Assembly: GCA_023411445.1 (NCBI GenBank)
Contig: JAEYOT010000223.1
Span: 1-10,067, forward strand
Direction: 5' to 3'
DNA from: Pseudomonadota bacterium
GTDB taxonomy: Bacteria; Myxococcota_A; Polyangia; Polyangiales; Polyangiaceae
DNA length: 10,067 nt
Shown: piece by piece, positions 1 to 6,814 of the stretch
Position numbering within the stretch: position 1 is the stretch's first letter
How the letters are laid out: each line of letters opens with the position of its first letter
Translations under genes and position numbers: made by a program
Notes under the pieces: model-generated
What the model was told of the DNA's origin: nothing
Database searches by the model: none
What the model saw: the letters and a program-made list of their open reading frames with translations, nothing else

Positions 1-1
1 G

Positions 2-979
2 CTCCCCACCGGCCAGCCATTGTTCGACGAGAACGACGTGCCGCAGGATCTGTTCTTGGTGCGCAGCGGCTTCTTGCGCGCCAGCCAGCGGCACCCCGAC
101 GGCGAGCGCGTGCTCACCTACTTCCGCGAAGGCAACGTGTTCGGCGTGCTGCCCTTGCTCGGGCGCGAGCCGCGCATGGGCTACACCGTGCAGGCTGCCA
201 GCCGCGCGGAGGTCATCCGCGTGCCGGGCGCGGCGCTCGGCGCCGTGCTGACGCGCTACCCACACGCCGAGCAGGCGCTGCGCCAAGCCGGCTTCGAGGC
301 GGAGGCGCTGGCCCGCGCGGATCACATCGGCATGCGCCCGGGGCAGACCCAGGTTCCATGGGCCAGCCCAGCCCCGCCACCAGCGGCCGCACAGCGCGGG
401 CTGGCGGCGGACGTGCTGGTGGAAGAAGGGCTGGCGCTCGGCCGCGAGATCTTGGTCATCGACCAAGAGAAGTGCACGGCGTGCAGCAACTGCATCGACG
501 CGTGCGAGAGGCGACACGGCAACAGCCGCCTGCAGCTGCGCGGCATCCAGGCGGGCAACTACATGTTTCCGACCGCCTGCCGCCACTGCGAAGATCCGGC
601 CTGCCTCTTGTGCAGCGTGAGCGGCATCGTGCGCCTGCCCAGCGGCGAGATCCAGATCGTACCCGAGAACTGCATCGGCTGCGGCTCGTGCGCAGAGCGC
701 TGCCCCTACGGCAACATCAGCATGCACCCCGTGGAGAAGCCCAAGCCGGGCCTGCTCGTGAGCTTGCTGGATTTCCTTGCGACTGGCAGTTTGCGTGAGC
801 GCGCGCTCGCCGCCGTCGATCCGAAAGCTCAGCGCGTGGCGGTCAAGTGTGACCTGTGCGCGGAGTACTCTGACTACGCGTGCGTGACGGCGTGCCCGGT
901 GGGCGCCGCGTTCCGTATCAACCCGGGCGAGGCGCTGGCCAGCGCCAGCTCGCGCCCCTCGCTGAGGCCACCAGGTTGA
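2..979 (+). CDS. Cyclic-nucleotide-binding domain fused to a four-cluster [4Fe-4S] ferredoxin (5' end outside window)
   Basis: The reading frame is open at the left edge, so this is the 3' part of a longer gene; the first possible start inside, TTG at 20, already lies within a domain. Positions about 2-310 encode a Crp-like cyclic-nucleotide-binding fold (LFLVRSG, then GERVLTYFREGNVFG, then a basic PRMGYTV segment). A Pro/Ala linker follows, then a ferredoxin with sixteen Cys in four groups: codons at 473, 482, 491, 503; 578, 587, 602, 611; 671, 680, 689, 701; and 848, 857, 881, 893. This is the layout of DmsB/NrfC/HydN-type electron-transfer subunits carrying four [4Fe-4S] clusters. No signal peptide or membrane helix is visible, so it is probably cytoplasmic. 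The next gene starts inside its stop codon (TTGA), so the two are surely co-translated, and the likely role is passing electrons to that membrane cytochrome. The cNMP domain may gate this or may be structural. Missing N-terminal domains could include a flavin oxidoreductase; that is a guess. Confidence 0.9.
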   Translation, partial: LPTGQPLFDENDVPQDLFLVRSGFLRASQRHPDGERVLTYFREGNVFGVLPLLGREPRMGYTVQAASRAEVIRVPGAALGAVLTRYPHAEQALRQAGFEAEALARADHIGMRPGQTQVPWASPAPPPAAAQRGLAADVLVEEGLALGREILVIDQEKCTACSNCIDACERRHGNSRLQLRGIQAGNYMFPTACRHCEDPACLLCSVSGIVRLPSGEIQIVPENCIGCGSCAERCPYGNISMHPVEKPKPGLLVSLLDFLATGSLRERALAAVDPKAQRVAVKCDLCAEYSDYACVTACPVGAAFRINPGEALASASSRPSLRPPG

Positions 980-3327
980 GCCGCCCCCTGCAGAAGCGCC
1001 GCAGCCTGCTCGAGCACCAATGGCTCTGGCTCGCGTCCGCCGTCGTAGCGGCGCTGCTCACGGCGCTCGTCGCGCTGCTGGTGGACGGTGGCTGGCTGGC
1101 TGACTACGAGCATTTCCCCGCCATCCTGCGCGGCTACACGATCACTGGCTTGTTCTTCGGCGTGGCCAGCGTCGGGCTCGGCGTGCTGACGTTCGCCTAT
1201 TCGCTGCGTAAGCGCAGCCTGCAAGAGCGCATGCCGGTCGGCACCATGGCCGGCTGGCTTTGGGGCCACGTGTACTTCGGTCTGCTGTGCGTGGTGACGG
1301 CCTTCGCGCACGCCGGCTACGGCAGCTTCGGCTTCGAGTTGTCGCTGGGCAAAGCGCTGCTAGTCGTGGTGGTAGCGCTGGTCGCAACGGGGCTCGTCTG
1401 GCGCGTGCTGTACGCCACGGTGCCGCCCAAAGCGGCCAGCGAGGTCGGCCACTACTCGCAGGCGTCCAGCCACACGCGCGCCGCGGCGCTTCTGGTGGAG
1501 ATCGAGAAGCTCGGGGCCGGCCGCTCGCCGCCGCTCCGGCACGCGCTGGACTGGCTCCTGCGTGGCACGCCCAGCGACGCGGAGATCGCTCACGCGGCGC
1601 GCACCCTCCCCCCGGAGGAGCAGGCGCTCATCGGCGAACTGGTGCGGCTCACGCGCCAGCGCCACGATTTGCTACGACGCGAGCAACGCCAGGGCCGTTA
1701 CCGCTGGCTGTTGCAAGGCATGCGCGTGCTGCACGTGCCGCTCAGCCTGCTCGTGCTGCTGCTCTTGCCGCTACACGTGCTGTGGGCGCTGGACGTGCCG
1801 GCCAAGCTGGTCCCGCCCGGAGCCGTGCTCGGCAGTACGCTAGGCGGCTTTCACCCGTCGCAAAACTGCGTGAGCTGCCACGCCCGCGTGGTCGAGGAGT
1901 GGCGCAGCTCCATGCACGCCCACGCGCTGACCAGCCCCGTGATGGTGGTGCAGAACAACCTCGCGCTGCGCGAGACGCTCGCCGCCACCAGCTCCCCCGA
2001 TCCGCAGAACGTGTGCGTCAACTGTCACGGCCCGCTGGCGACCGCGCTGGCTGGCTCGCCGTTGCTGCCGTTCAAGGCCAAAGGCGCGCTGGCCGAGCCA
2101 GCGCTGGTGCAGGAGGGCATCACGTGCTCGGTGTGCCACCAGTGGCAAGGTGAGCCCCAAACCGCGTCGGGCGGGCTCACCGCTTTTCAAGACGGCTTGG
2201 TGCCTGGCCGCACCTTCTTCGGCCGCTACGACGACGCGGTGGGCAATGCCTACCACCGCAGCGAAGCCAGCCCGCTCTTTCGAGACGCTTCGCAGCTCTG
2301 CCGCAACTGCCATTCGGTGCAATACGACCGCAACGGCGACGGCAAGATCGAGCGCGGGACCGACTTGGTGCTGCAGACCCTGTTCGACGAGTGGGAGGAC
2401 TACGCCAAGAACGGCGGCCCGGGCTGCGTCGATTGTCACATGCCCGTCGTGCAAGGCTCGCGCGCCGCCGAGACCGCGCTGATCCCGCTGGAGCAGGACG
2501 CCGAGGCGCCACCTCGTCTGCTGCGCAGCCACCGCTTCATCGCCGTGGACTACCCGATCGATGACGTCACGCTGCGTGACCAGAGCCGGGCGGAGCGCGA
2601 GGCGCTGCTGCGTCGCGCAGGCACGCTGGCGCTGGATCCGAGCAAGCTGCGGCAAGCGGGCAGCAACGTGTCCTTCGAAGTGTCCGTGCAAAACACCGGC
2701 ACGGGGCACAACCTGCCGGGCGGCTTCGCCTTCGTGCGCCAGATGTGGCTCGAGGTCAGCGTCTTTGACGCGCAAAATCAGCTCGTGGCAAGCTCCGGCC
2801 GTCTGCCGAGCCCCACGGACGATCTGTGCGACGCCTCGATCGTGGACGACGTCAATAACCCGATGCGCGAGCACCTAGCCGGTTGTGCTTCCGCCGATCG
2901 CGAGCTCGTGAGCTTCCAGCAGATGCTGCGGGACATGATCGAGCTCGCGCGCGACGCGGCCGGCACGGTGCAGCTGGACGCGCGCGGCGAGCCCAAGCTG
3001 CGCCCAGCACCGGGCTCCCGCGAGGCGGTGGTGCAGTTCCTGACCGGCGGCGCCGTGCCGCGCGTACGCCCCGCCACCGGCAAGCCGACGCCGCCGCTGG
3101 TGGTCGGTGAGCAGCGCTCGTTCCCCTACAGCTTCGACCTGCCGGCGGGCGCGAGCGCGAGTCGCGTGGTGGTGCGGCTGTTGTTCCGCGCCTTGCCGCC
3201 CTACTTCATGCGCGCGCTGACCAAGACGCAGGCCCCCGGCGATGGGCCGCCGCTGAGCGGATTCTTAGGCAATCTCGAGATCAACGAGATGGCGCGCGTG
3301 GACGTGGCCGTGACCGCGCGGAATTGA
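976..3327 (+). CDS. Membrane di-heme cytochrome b fused to a periplasmic pentahaem cytochrome c
   Basis: The protein is 783 residues from TTG at 976, which overlaps the previous stop (TTGA) and has GAGG at 964-967 eight bases upstream. The frame is open further upstream, but those codons lie inside the ferredoxin gene. The N-terminal part has hydrophobic helices near residues 15-37, 51-71, 91-112, 118-143 and 250-272. Two of them carry His pairs thirteen residues apart, H98/H112 and H253/H267, the classic pattern for two b haems stacked across a membrane. Residues about 145-245 form a charged, probably cytoplasmic, segment between helices four and five. After the last helix come five CxxCH haem c sites at 298-302, 347-351, 384-388, 442-446 and 484-488, resembling the cytochrome c554-like multihaem group. 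A beta-rich C-terminal domain (about 560-783) contains TGHNLPGG with H578, a motif seen in multihaem cytochromes. Inferred role: moving electrons between the cytoplasmic ferredoxin or the quinone pool and a periplasmic acceptor. The substrate, if any, is unknown. Confidence 0.93.
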   Translation: MSRPLQKRRSLLEHQWLWLASAVVAALLTALVALLVDGGWLADYEHFPAILRGYTITGLFFGVASVGLGVLTFAYSLRKRSLQERMPVGTMAGWLWGHVYFGLLCVVTAFAHAGYGSFGFELSLGKALLVVVVALVATGLVWRVLYATVPPKAASEVGHYSQASSHTRAAALLVEIEKLGAGRSPPLRHALDWLLRGTPSDAEIAHAARTLPPEEQALIGELVRLTRQRHDLLRREQRQGRYRWLLQGMRVLHVPLSLLVLLLLPLHVLWALDVPAKLVPPGAVLGSTLGGFHPSQNCVSCHARVVEEWRSSMHAHALTSPVMVVQNNLALRETLAATSSPDPQNVCVNCHGPLATALAGSPLLPFKAKGALAEPALVQEGITCSVCHQWQGEPQTASGGLTAFQDGLVPGRTFFGRYDDAVGNAYHRSEASPLFRDASQLCRNCHSVQYDRNGDGKIERGTDLVLQTLFDEWEDYAKNGGPGCVDCHMPVVQGSRAAETALIPLEQDAEAPPRLLRSHRFIAVDYPIDDVTLRDQSRAEREALLRRAGTLALDPSKLRQAGSNVSFEVSVQNTGTGHNLPGGFAFVRQMWLEVSVFDAQNQLVASSGRLPSPTDDLCDASIVDDVNNPMREHLAGCASADRELVSFQQMLRDMIELARDAAGTVQLDARGEPKLRPAPGSREAVVQFLTGGAVPRVRPATGKPTPPLVVGEQRSFPYSFDLPAGASASRVVVRLLFRALPPYFMRALTKTQAPGDGPPLSGFLGNLEINEMARVDVAVTARN

Positions 3328-3332
3328 GCCGC

Positions 3333-4628
3333 TCAGGGCGGAGCGATCACCCGGTGAATCACCACCGGCTCATCCGCCGCGTCGGTGATCACGAAGATGG
3401 TGTCGGAGCTGGGGGCCGCGGCCGTGGCGAACGTGCAGGTGTTGGAGGTCGCCGCGAAGTTGATCAGCACGCCCACGCCCAGCGCGTCCGCCGGCGCGCT
3501 ATTGCTGATGGTCTCCCCGGGCGGGACTTCGTCCTGACCGTCCACGTCCAGCAAGTTCGCCGCGGTGATGAACTCGTGCATCTCGCCGGTGCCGTCGCCG
3601 CCGTTGAGCACGATCACCACGCCGCCGGCGCGCGCGAAGGAAGTGATCACGTTGCTGGTTTCCCACTCCTCAGCCACCTGCCGCGGCTCGCCGGCGGCAG
3701 CGCGATCCAGGTCGTGCACCAAGAGCACGTGGTAGTCCGTGACGTTGAGGTTATCCCGCACCGCTTGCCGGGTCGTCGCCGCGGTGATGTCGGCGCTGCG
3801 GCCGCGCACCGCGCCCTCCGCCGCGATCAGCGCGTTGACCTTGTTCACGGCTGCGGGGTTGGCCCCGCGCGTGTAGGCAAGGACGCGAACCGGGTTGATC
3901 GCAGGCAAAAACACGGCGTTTCCGAGGATGTCGGTCTGCGCCGAGTCCGCCATGGTAGAGTTGAGATCCATGCACATCAGCGCGACGTTGCCGAAGCGCG
4001 CCTCCACGCACATGCCGTTCTGGCAGATGTCCGAAGCGCACTCGTTGCCGCAGCGCCCGCAGTTGTCCGGATCGCTGTTGTAGCTGGCCGGATCCACACA
4101 CTGCCCACGGCACTCCACCAGGGGGGGCTCACAGCGCGGCACGCACTCGTAGCTGCCCTGACCATCAGGAGCGCACAGCGGACGAGTCCCGGAGCACCGG
4201 GTGTCGCAGTCTCCGCAGTGAGAAGGCGCGTCGTGCGGCGGCAGGCACTCCACGGGCGTGTCCGCGTCAGGTTGCCCGTCCACCGGTGAGTCGAAGTTGC
4301 CGCCGTCCGGCAGCTCGCCGCCGTGGCTGTTGCCGCCCGTGTCGTGGCCGCCCTCGTTGCTGGAGCCGCCGTTGGCGGAGCCACCCTGCGGTCGCGGCAC
4401 GTCCGGATCGCACATGCCGTTGCCGCAGCCCTCGTCCGCCGGGCAGGCGTTGCCGCAGGTCCCACAGTTGTCGACGTCGCTCTGCAGGTCCACGCAGGCG
4501 CCGTTGCAGCTCACGTAGCCGACCTTGCATTTGCCGCCGACCACGCCGCCGCTGCCGCAGGCCGCCGGGAAGGCGTAGGCCAAGCCCAGGCCGAGGCCGA
4601 TCAGCTTGAGCGCGCGTTTCCAGCTCAT
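3333..4628 (-). CDS. Cys-rich secreted lipoprotein with a C-terminal alpha/beta domain
   Basis: The protein is 431 residues. The N-terminus is a signal peptide (KRALKLI, then a hydrophobic run) ending in FPAAC, so C24 is a plausible lipidated Cys, although Pro at -3 is an imperfect lipobox. Three Cys-rich modules follow at about 34-73, 128-163 and 166-207, with elements such as DNCGTCGNAC and DNCGRCGNEC. A Gly/Ser/Asn/Asp-rich flexible linker separates the first two. Such modules are common in secreted myxobacterial proteins and are sometimes mislabelled as tryptophan synthase alpha chain. Residues about 212-431 look like an alternating alpha/beta domain (VRVLAYTRG, YHVLLVHD, GGVVIVLNGG), perhaps related to the class I glutamine amidotransferase-like fold; I see no clear catalytic triad. 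The start codon overlaps the stop of the OmpA gene (ATGA), and a strong Shine-Dalgarno sits in that gene's last codons, so the two are coupled. The gene ends five bases from the convergent cytochrome gene. Function unknown; envelope location is likely. Confidence 0.86.
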   Translation of the reverse strand: MSWKRALKLIGLGLGLAYAFPAACGSGGVVGGKCKVGYVSCNGACVDLQSDVDNCGTCGNACPADEGCGNGMCDPDVPRPQGGSANGGSSNEGGHDTGGNSHGGELPDGGNFDSPVDGQPDADTPVECLPPHDAPSHCGDCDTRCSGTRPLCAPDGQGSYECVPRCEPPLVECRGQCVDPASYNSDPDNCGRCGNECASDICQNGMCVEARFGNVALMCMDLNSTMADSAQTDILGNAVFLPAINPVRVLAYTRGANPAAVNKVNALIAAEGAVRGRSADITAATTRQAVRDNLNVTDYHVLLVHDLDRAAAGEPRQVAEEWETSNVITSFARAGGVVIVLNGGDGTGEMHEFITAANLLDVDGQDEVPPGETISNSAPADALGVGVLINFAATSNTCTFATAAAPSSDTIFVITDAADEPVVIHRVIAPP

Positions 4629-6154
4629 GGCTGACCTCCCTTCGGCTTGCCCGCCTCGGGTGGGGGCGTCGCGCTCTCACGCTCAGCGTCCGCGCCCACC
4701 GGCGGGACCGCCACGGGCGGAGCGCTGGGAGCCGTCTCCAGGTTGGCTTCGCTCGGCACGTTGACGCCGGTGGAGGTGGTGCTGCTGCCCCCCTCGCGCC
4801 GCTCGCGCGTCACCGTGAACTCCACGCGCCGGTTGAGCAGCCACGCGTACTCGTTCTTCTTGTCGACGAGCGGGCGAGACGAGCCGAAGCCCTGCGAGCT
4901 GAGACGATCTCGCGAAATGCCGGCCTTGATCATGAACTCCATCACCGAGCGGGCGCGCGCCTCGCTCAGCTTCTGGTTGAAGTCCTCCGGGCCGCGCTCG
5001 TCGGCGTGGCCTTCGACCGAGATGTGCGTGTACTCCGGGTGCTCACTCACCAGCTTCACCAGGCGCTGCAGCAGAGGATAGCTCACCCGACGAATCACCG
5101 CGCTGTTGACGAAGAAGTGCACGCGATCGTCGAGCACGATCTTGTCGCCGATCACGCGCACCTGCTCTTCGTCGGGGCAGCCGTCGTTGTCGGCGTAGCC
5201 GTTGACGGTCTCGGGCTCGTTCGGGCACAAGTCGTTCACGTCCGGGATGCCGTCGGCGTCGTTGTCCGGGTCGGGGCAGCCGTCCTCATCCTGAAAGCCG
5301 TCCTTGTCCTCGGGCTCGTTCGGGCACTGGTCGACGGCGTCGGGCAAGCCGTCCTTGTCGTTGTCGAGCTCCGGGCAGCCGTCGTCGTCCTCGAAGCCGT
5401 CGCGATCTTCGGGCGTATTCGGGCATTTATCGGCTGCGTCCAGGATGCCGTCAGCGTCGTTGTCGACGTCCGGGCAGCCGTCTTGATCCTGGAAGCCGTC
5501 TTTGTCCTCGGGCTCGTCGGGGCAGCCGTCCACGTCATCGTAGAAGCCGTCACCGTCGCGATCGCGTCGCGGCTTGCCGCCGCCGCCATCGAAGTCGTAC
5601 ACGGCGTGCAAACCGAACAAGAGCACGTTGGCGTCCGACGGGCGAAACTCGGTGTCGGGCTGGAACACGTGCACGTACGCGGCCATCGGCCCGAAGCCGA
5701 CGTGACGCCCAGCGTTGAACAGATCCCAGCCGAGCTGCGCGTCGATCATCGGACGGGTCAGGCCGTTGGTGAAGGCAGCGCCGCCCGCGACCTTGGCCCA
5801 CACACCCGCAGGGTTGAGCAGCGTGCGGCTCTTGCTCGCCGCAAACGGCACGAAGCGCAGGCCCAGCATCGGCGAGATCGCCGACGCGCCCGTCTCGGGC
5901 TCCACGTTGGGGTCCGTGGGTGGATCGCCCTCACCCAAGCCGAGCCAGCCCACCGAGAGCTCCAAGCCCAGCTGCTTGACGAACGGGTACTCGAGGCCCG
6001 CCCAAGCGCCGATGCCCCAAGAGTACTCATCCTTCTGATGACCACTGACCGCGTGCCCCATGCCGACGCCGCCGTGCGCGCGAAGCGGCTCCGCGCTGGC
6101 GAGACCAGTTGTGAGCACGACGGCGAAGGAAGCGGTGACCGCGCGAAGCAGCAT
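4625..6154 (-). CDS. OmpA-family outer-membrane protein with thrombospondin type 3 repeats
   Basis: The protein is 509 residues. Residues 1-21 are a Sec signal peptide ending in ASA before E22. Residues about 22-190 look like a small outer-membrane beta-barrel, with alternating hydrophobic and aromatic strands ending in HAVYDF. Residues about 195-328 are Asp-rich thrombospondin type 3 repeats with eight Cys-Pro steps (DNDADGI, EDKDGFQDQDGCPD), a calcium-binding spacer. Residues about 342-448 are an OmpA C-terminal peptidoglycan-binding domain, with VHFFVNSA, EGHADERG and NRRVEF; the Asp and Arg of the last two motifs are the usual diaminopimelate-binding residues. A Ser/Pro/Ala-rich tail of about 60 residues follows, which is longer than usual after this domain. 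The role is to tie the outer membrane to the cell wall. It is first in a two-gene operon with the Cys-rich lipoprotein. Its start codon directly abuts a strong hairpin. An alternative start further in would destroy the signal peptide, so ATG at 6154 is well supported. Confidence 0.95.
   Translation of the reverse strand: MLLRAVTASFAVVLTTGLASAEPLRAHGGVGMGHAVSGHQKDEYSWGIGAWAGLEYPFVKQLGLELSVGWLGLGEGDPPTDPNVEPETGASAISPMLGLRFVPFAASKSRTLLNPAGVWAKVAGGAAFTNGLTRPMIDAQLGWDLFNAGRHVGFGPMAAYVHVFQPDTEFRPSDANVLLFGLHAVYDFDGGGGKPRRDRDGDGFYDDVDGCPDEPEDKDGFQDQDGCPDVDNDADGILDAADKCPNTPEDRDGFEDDDGCPELDNDKDGLPDAVDQCPNEPEDKDGFQDEDGCPDPDNDADGIPDVNDLCPNEPETVNGYADNDGCPDEEQVRVIGDKIVLDDRVHFFVNSAVIRRVSYPLLQRLVKLVSEHPEYTHISVEGHADERGPEDFNQKLSEARARSVMEFMIKAGISRDRLSSQGFGSSRPLVDKKNEYAWLLNRRVEFTVTRERREGGSSTTSTGVNVPSEANLETAPSAPPVAVPPVGADAERESATPPPEAGKPKGGQP
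4634..4640 (-). promoter_or_regulatory. Shine-Dalgarno for the Cys-rich lipoprotein gene
   Basis: The minus strand reads GGGAGGT, five bases before ATG at 4628. It lies wholly inside the last codons of the OmpA gene, whose stop overlaps that ATG. A site this strong means the second gene could be translated efficiently by ribosomes ending on the first. Confidence 0.8.
5166..5568 (-). repeat. In-frame tandem repeat encoding thrombospondin type 3 units
   Basis: Cys-Pro codons recur every 48 or 51 bases in alternation, giving a composite unit of 99 bp (33 residues) and about four copies. On the plus strand the visible mark is GGGCAGCCGTC or GGGCA recurring near 5177, 5224, 5275, 5323, 5374, 5422, 5474 and 5520. 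The repeat is coding, inside the OmpA-family gene, and the copies differ at many third positions, which suggests that it is not a very recent expansion. Confidence 0.85.
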
Positions 6155-6172
6155 GGGAGGCCGAGCCTCCCA
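6154..6172 (-). promoter_or_regulatory. Perfect hairpin over the ribosome binding site of the OmpA-family gene
   Basis: On the coding (minus) strand the sequence is TGGGAGGC-TCG-GCCTCCCA, an uninterrupted 8-bp inverted repeat with a three-base loop. The 5' arm contains GGGAGG, the only good Shine-Dalgarno for this gene, and the last base of the 3' arm is the A of the ATG. In mRNA the stem would hide the binding site and touch the start codon. If transcription instead starts downstream of a TATAGT at 6172-6177, the leader would be about ten bases and the hairpin would not form in RNA. Both readings are inference; the inverted repeat itself is direct. Confidence 0.7.
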
Positions 6173-6301
6173 CTATACGGCTCCGTCTCAGGTTGAGATA
6201 AGTGGCAAAAATTGTCAGCAAGTTCCGAGGGTTATTGTCGGCCAGGGAACCGGCATGCGGGCGGAGTTGGGACGGCGGCGCCGAGCGAGTAGACAGGAGA
6301 C
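6155..6301. promoter_or_regulatory. Divergent intergenic region with probable back-to-back promoters
   Basis: This 147-bp gap separates the minus-strand OmpA operon from the plus-strand lipoprotein gene, so promoters for both should lie here. The stretch at about 6190-6240 is clearly richer in A and T than its surroundings. Candidate elements are TATAGT on the minus strand (6172-6177) with no convincing -35, a small palindrome TCTCA-GGT-TGAGA at 6186-6198, and a near-direct repeat ATTGTC(A/G)GC at 6211-6219 and 6234-6242, 23 bases apart. I cannot assign a sigma factor to either direction. Confidence 0.5.
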
Positions 6302-6814
6302 ATGCTGCAGCGCGTCTCGCCTTCTCTTCTTCTCGGCCTGCTCGTGATGTTCCCGCTCGGCTGCTCGAAGGGCAGCGGTGCACCGGTGAAGCAACCAGAC
6401 GGCAGCTACCACTTGGTGTGTAGCGGGCCCTTGCTCGACTGTCTGCAGCAGACGGAGCGGCTCTGCCGCGATGAGGGCTACACGATCACGCGCGCGCGAG
6501 ACATGCACGAGCTCCTCGGGCACGAGTCGGGAGAATCTCAGGTGCAGATTCGCAAGAGCGACGCCGTGGTGTACTGCGGCAAGAGCGTGCCGCCGTCCGA
6601 GCGCCCGATGATCGAGGTCAAGCGTGAGGCCCCCGCGAGCGCCCGCCCGCCCGCCGCGAAGGAGCCCGCGACGCAAGCCTGCGTACCCGGTAGCACTCAG
6701 TCTTGCGTCGGCCCGGGTGGCTGCCGAGGCGGCCAAGCCTGCGCGTCCGACGGCTCGCGCTTCGAGGCTTGCGACTGCGGCACCTCTACGCTGCCCGCGG
6801 TATCACCAAACTGA
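6302..6814 (+). CDS. Small Cys-rich lipoprotein
   Basis: The protein is 170 residues. It has a clear lipoprotein signal: a hydrophobic run then FPLGC, with C21 the lipidated residue and Ser next to it, which favours the outer membrane. Residues about 36-93 form a small domain with Cys at 40, 47, 55 and 92, perhaps two disulfides. A Pro/Ala-rich linker (about 100-125) leads to a short C-terminal Cys module, CVPGSTQSC then GGCRGGQAC and ACDCG, with Cys at 127, 135, 141, 147, 157 and 159, a pattern common in myxobacterial secreted proteins. I do not recognise a function. The start is ATG with AGGAG at 6295-6299, only two bases away, which is closer than usual; no other start keeps the signal peptide. 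Its last 29 bases overlap the end of the convergent histidine kinase gene. Confidence 0.86.
   Translation: MLQRVSPSLLLGLLVMFPLGCSKGSGAPVKQPDGSYHLVCSGPLLDCLQQTERLCRDEGYTITRARDMHELLGHESGESQVQIRKSDAVVYCGKSVPPSERPMIEVKREAPASARPPAAKEPATQACVPGSTQSCVGPGGCRGGQACASDGSRFEACDCGTSTLPAVSPN

Noticed and set aside
880..975. Earlier GTG start for the cytochrome gene
   Set aside because: It would lie deep inside the ferredoxin's last Cys group and give a basic non-hydrophobic leader; TTG at 976 has a Shine-Dalgarno and a TTGA overlap.
1840..2874. Minus-strand frame of about 344 codons within the cytochrome gene
   Set aside because: The plus frame holds five CxxCH sites and the TGHNLPGG motif, so the minus frame is a shadow.
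3324..4289. Plus-strand frame of about 321 codons starting at the cytochrome stop
   Set aside because: Shadow of the Cys-rich lipoprotein gene; the sequence is Arg/His/Val-rich low complexity, and the sense frame has a signal peptide and ordered Cys modules.
4140..4560. Tryptophan synthase alpha-chain label sometimes given to such Cys-rich proteins
   Set aside because: There is no TIM-barrel sequence or catalytic motif; the similarity is only the Cys-rich repeats.
5006..6196. Long open frame on the plus strand (about 396 codons) with Val/Leu-rich repeats
   Set aside because: It is the antisense of the OmpA gene; the hydrophobic repeats are just the complement of the Asp-rich calcium-binding repeats. 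GC-rich codon use keeps such frames open.
6203..6217. Possible sigma-54 promoter (TGGCA followed by TTG)
   Set aside because: The two boxes are about two bases too close, and the conserved GC of the -12 box is missing.
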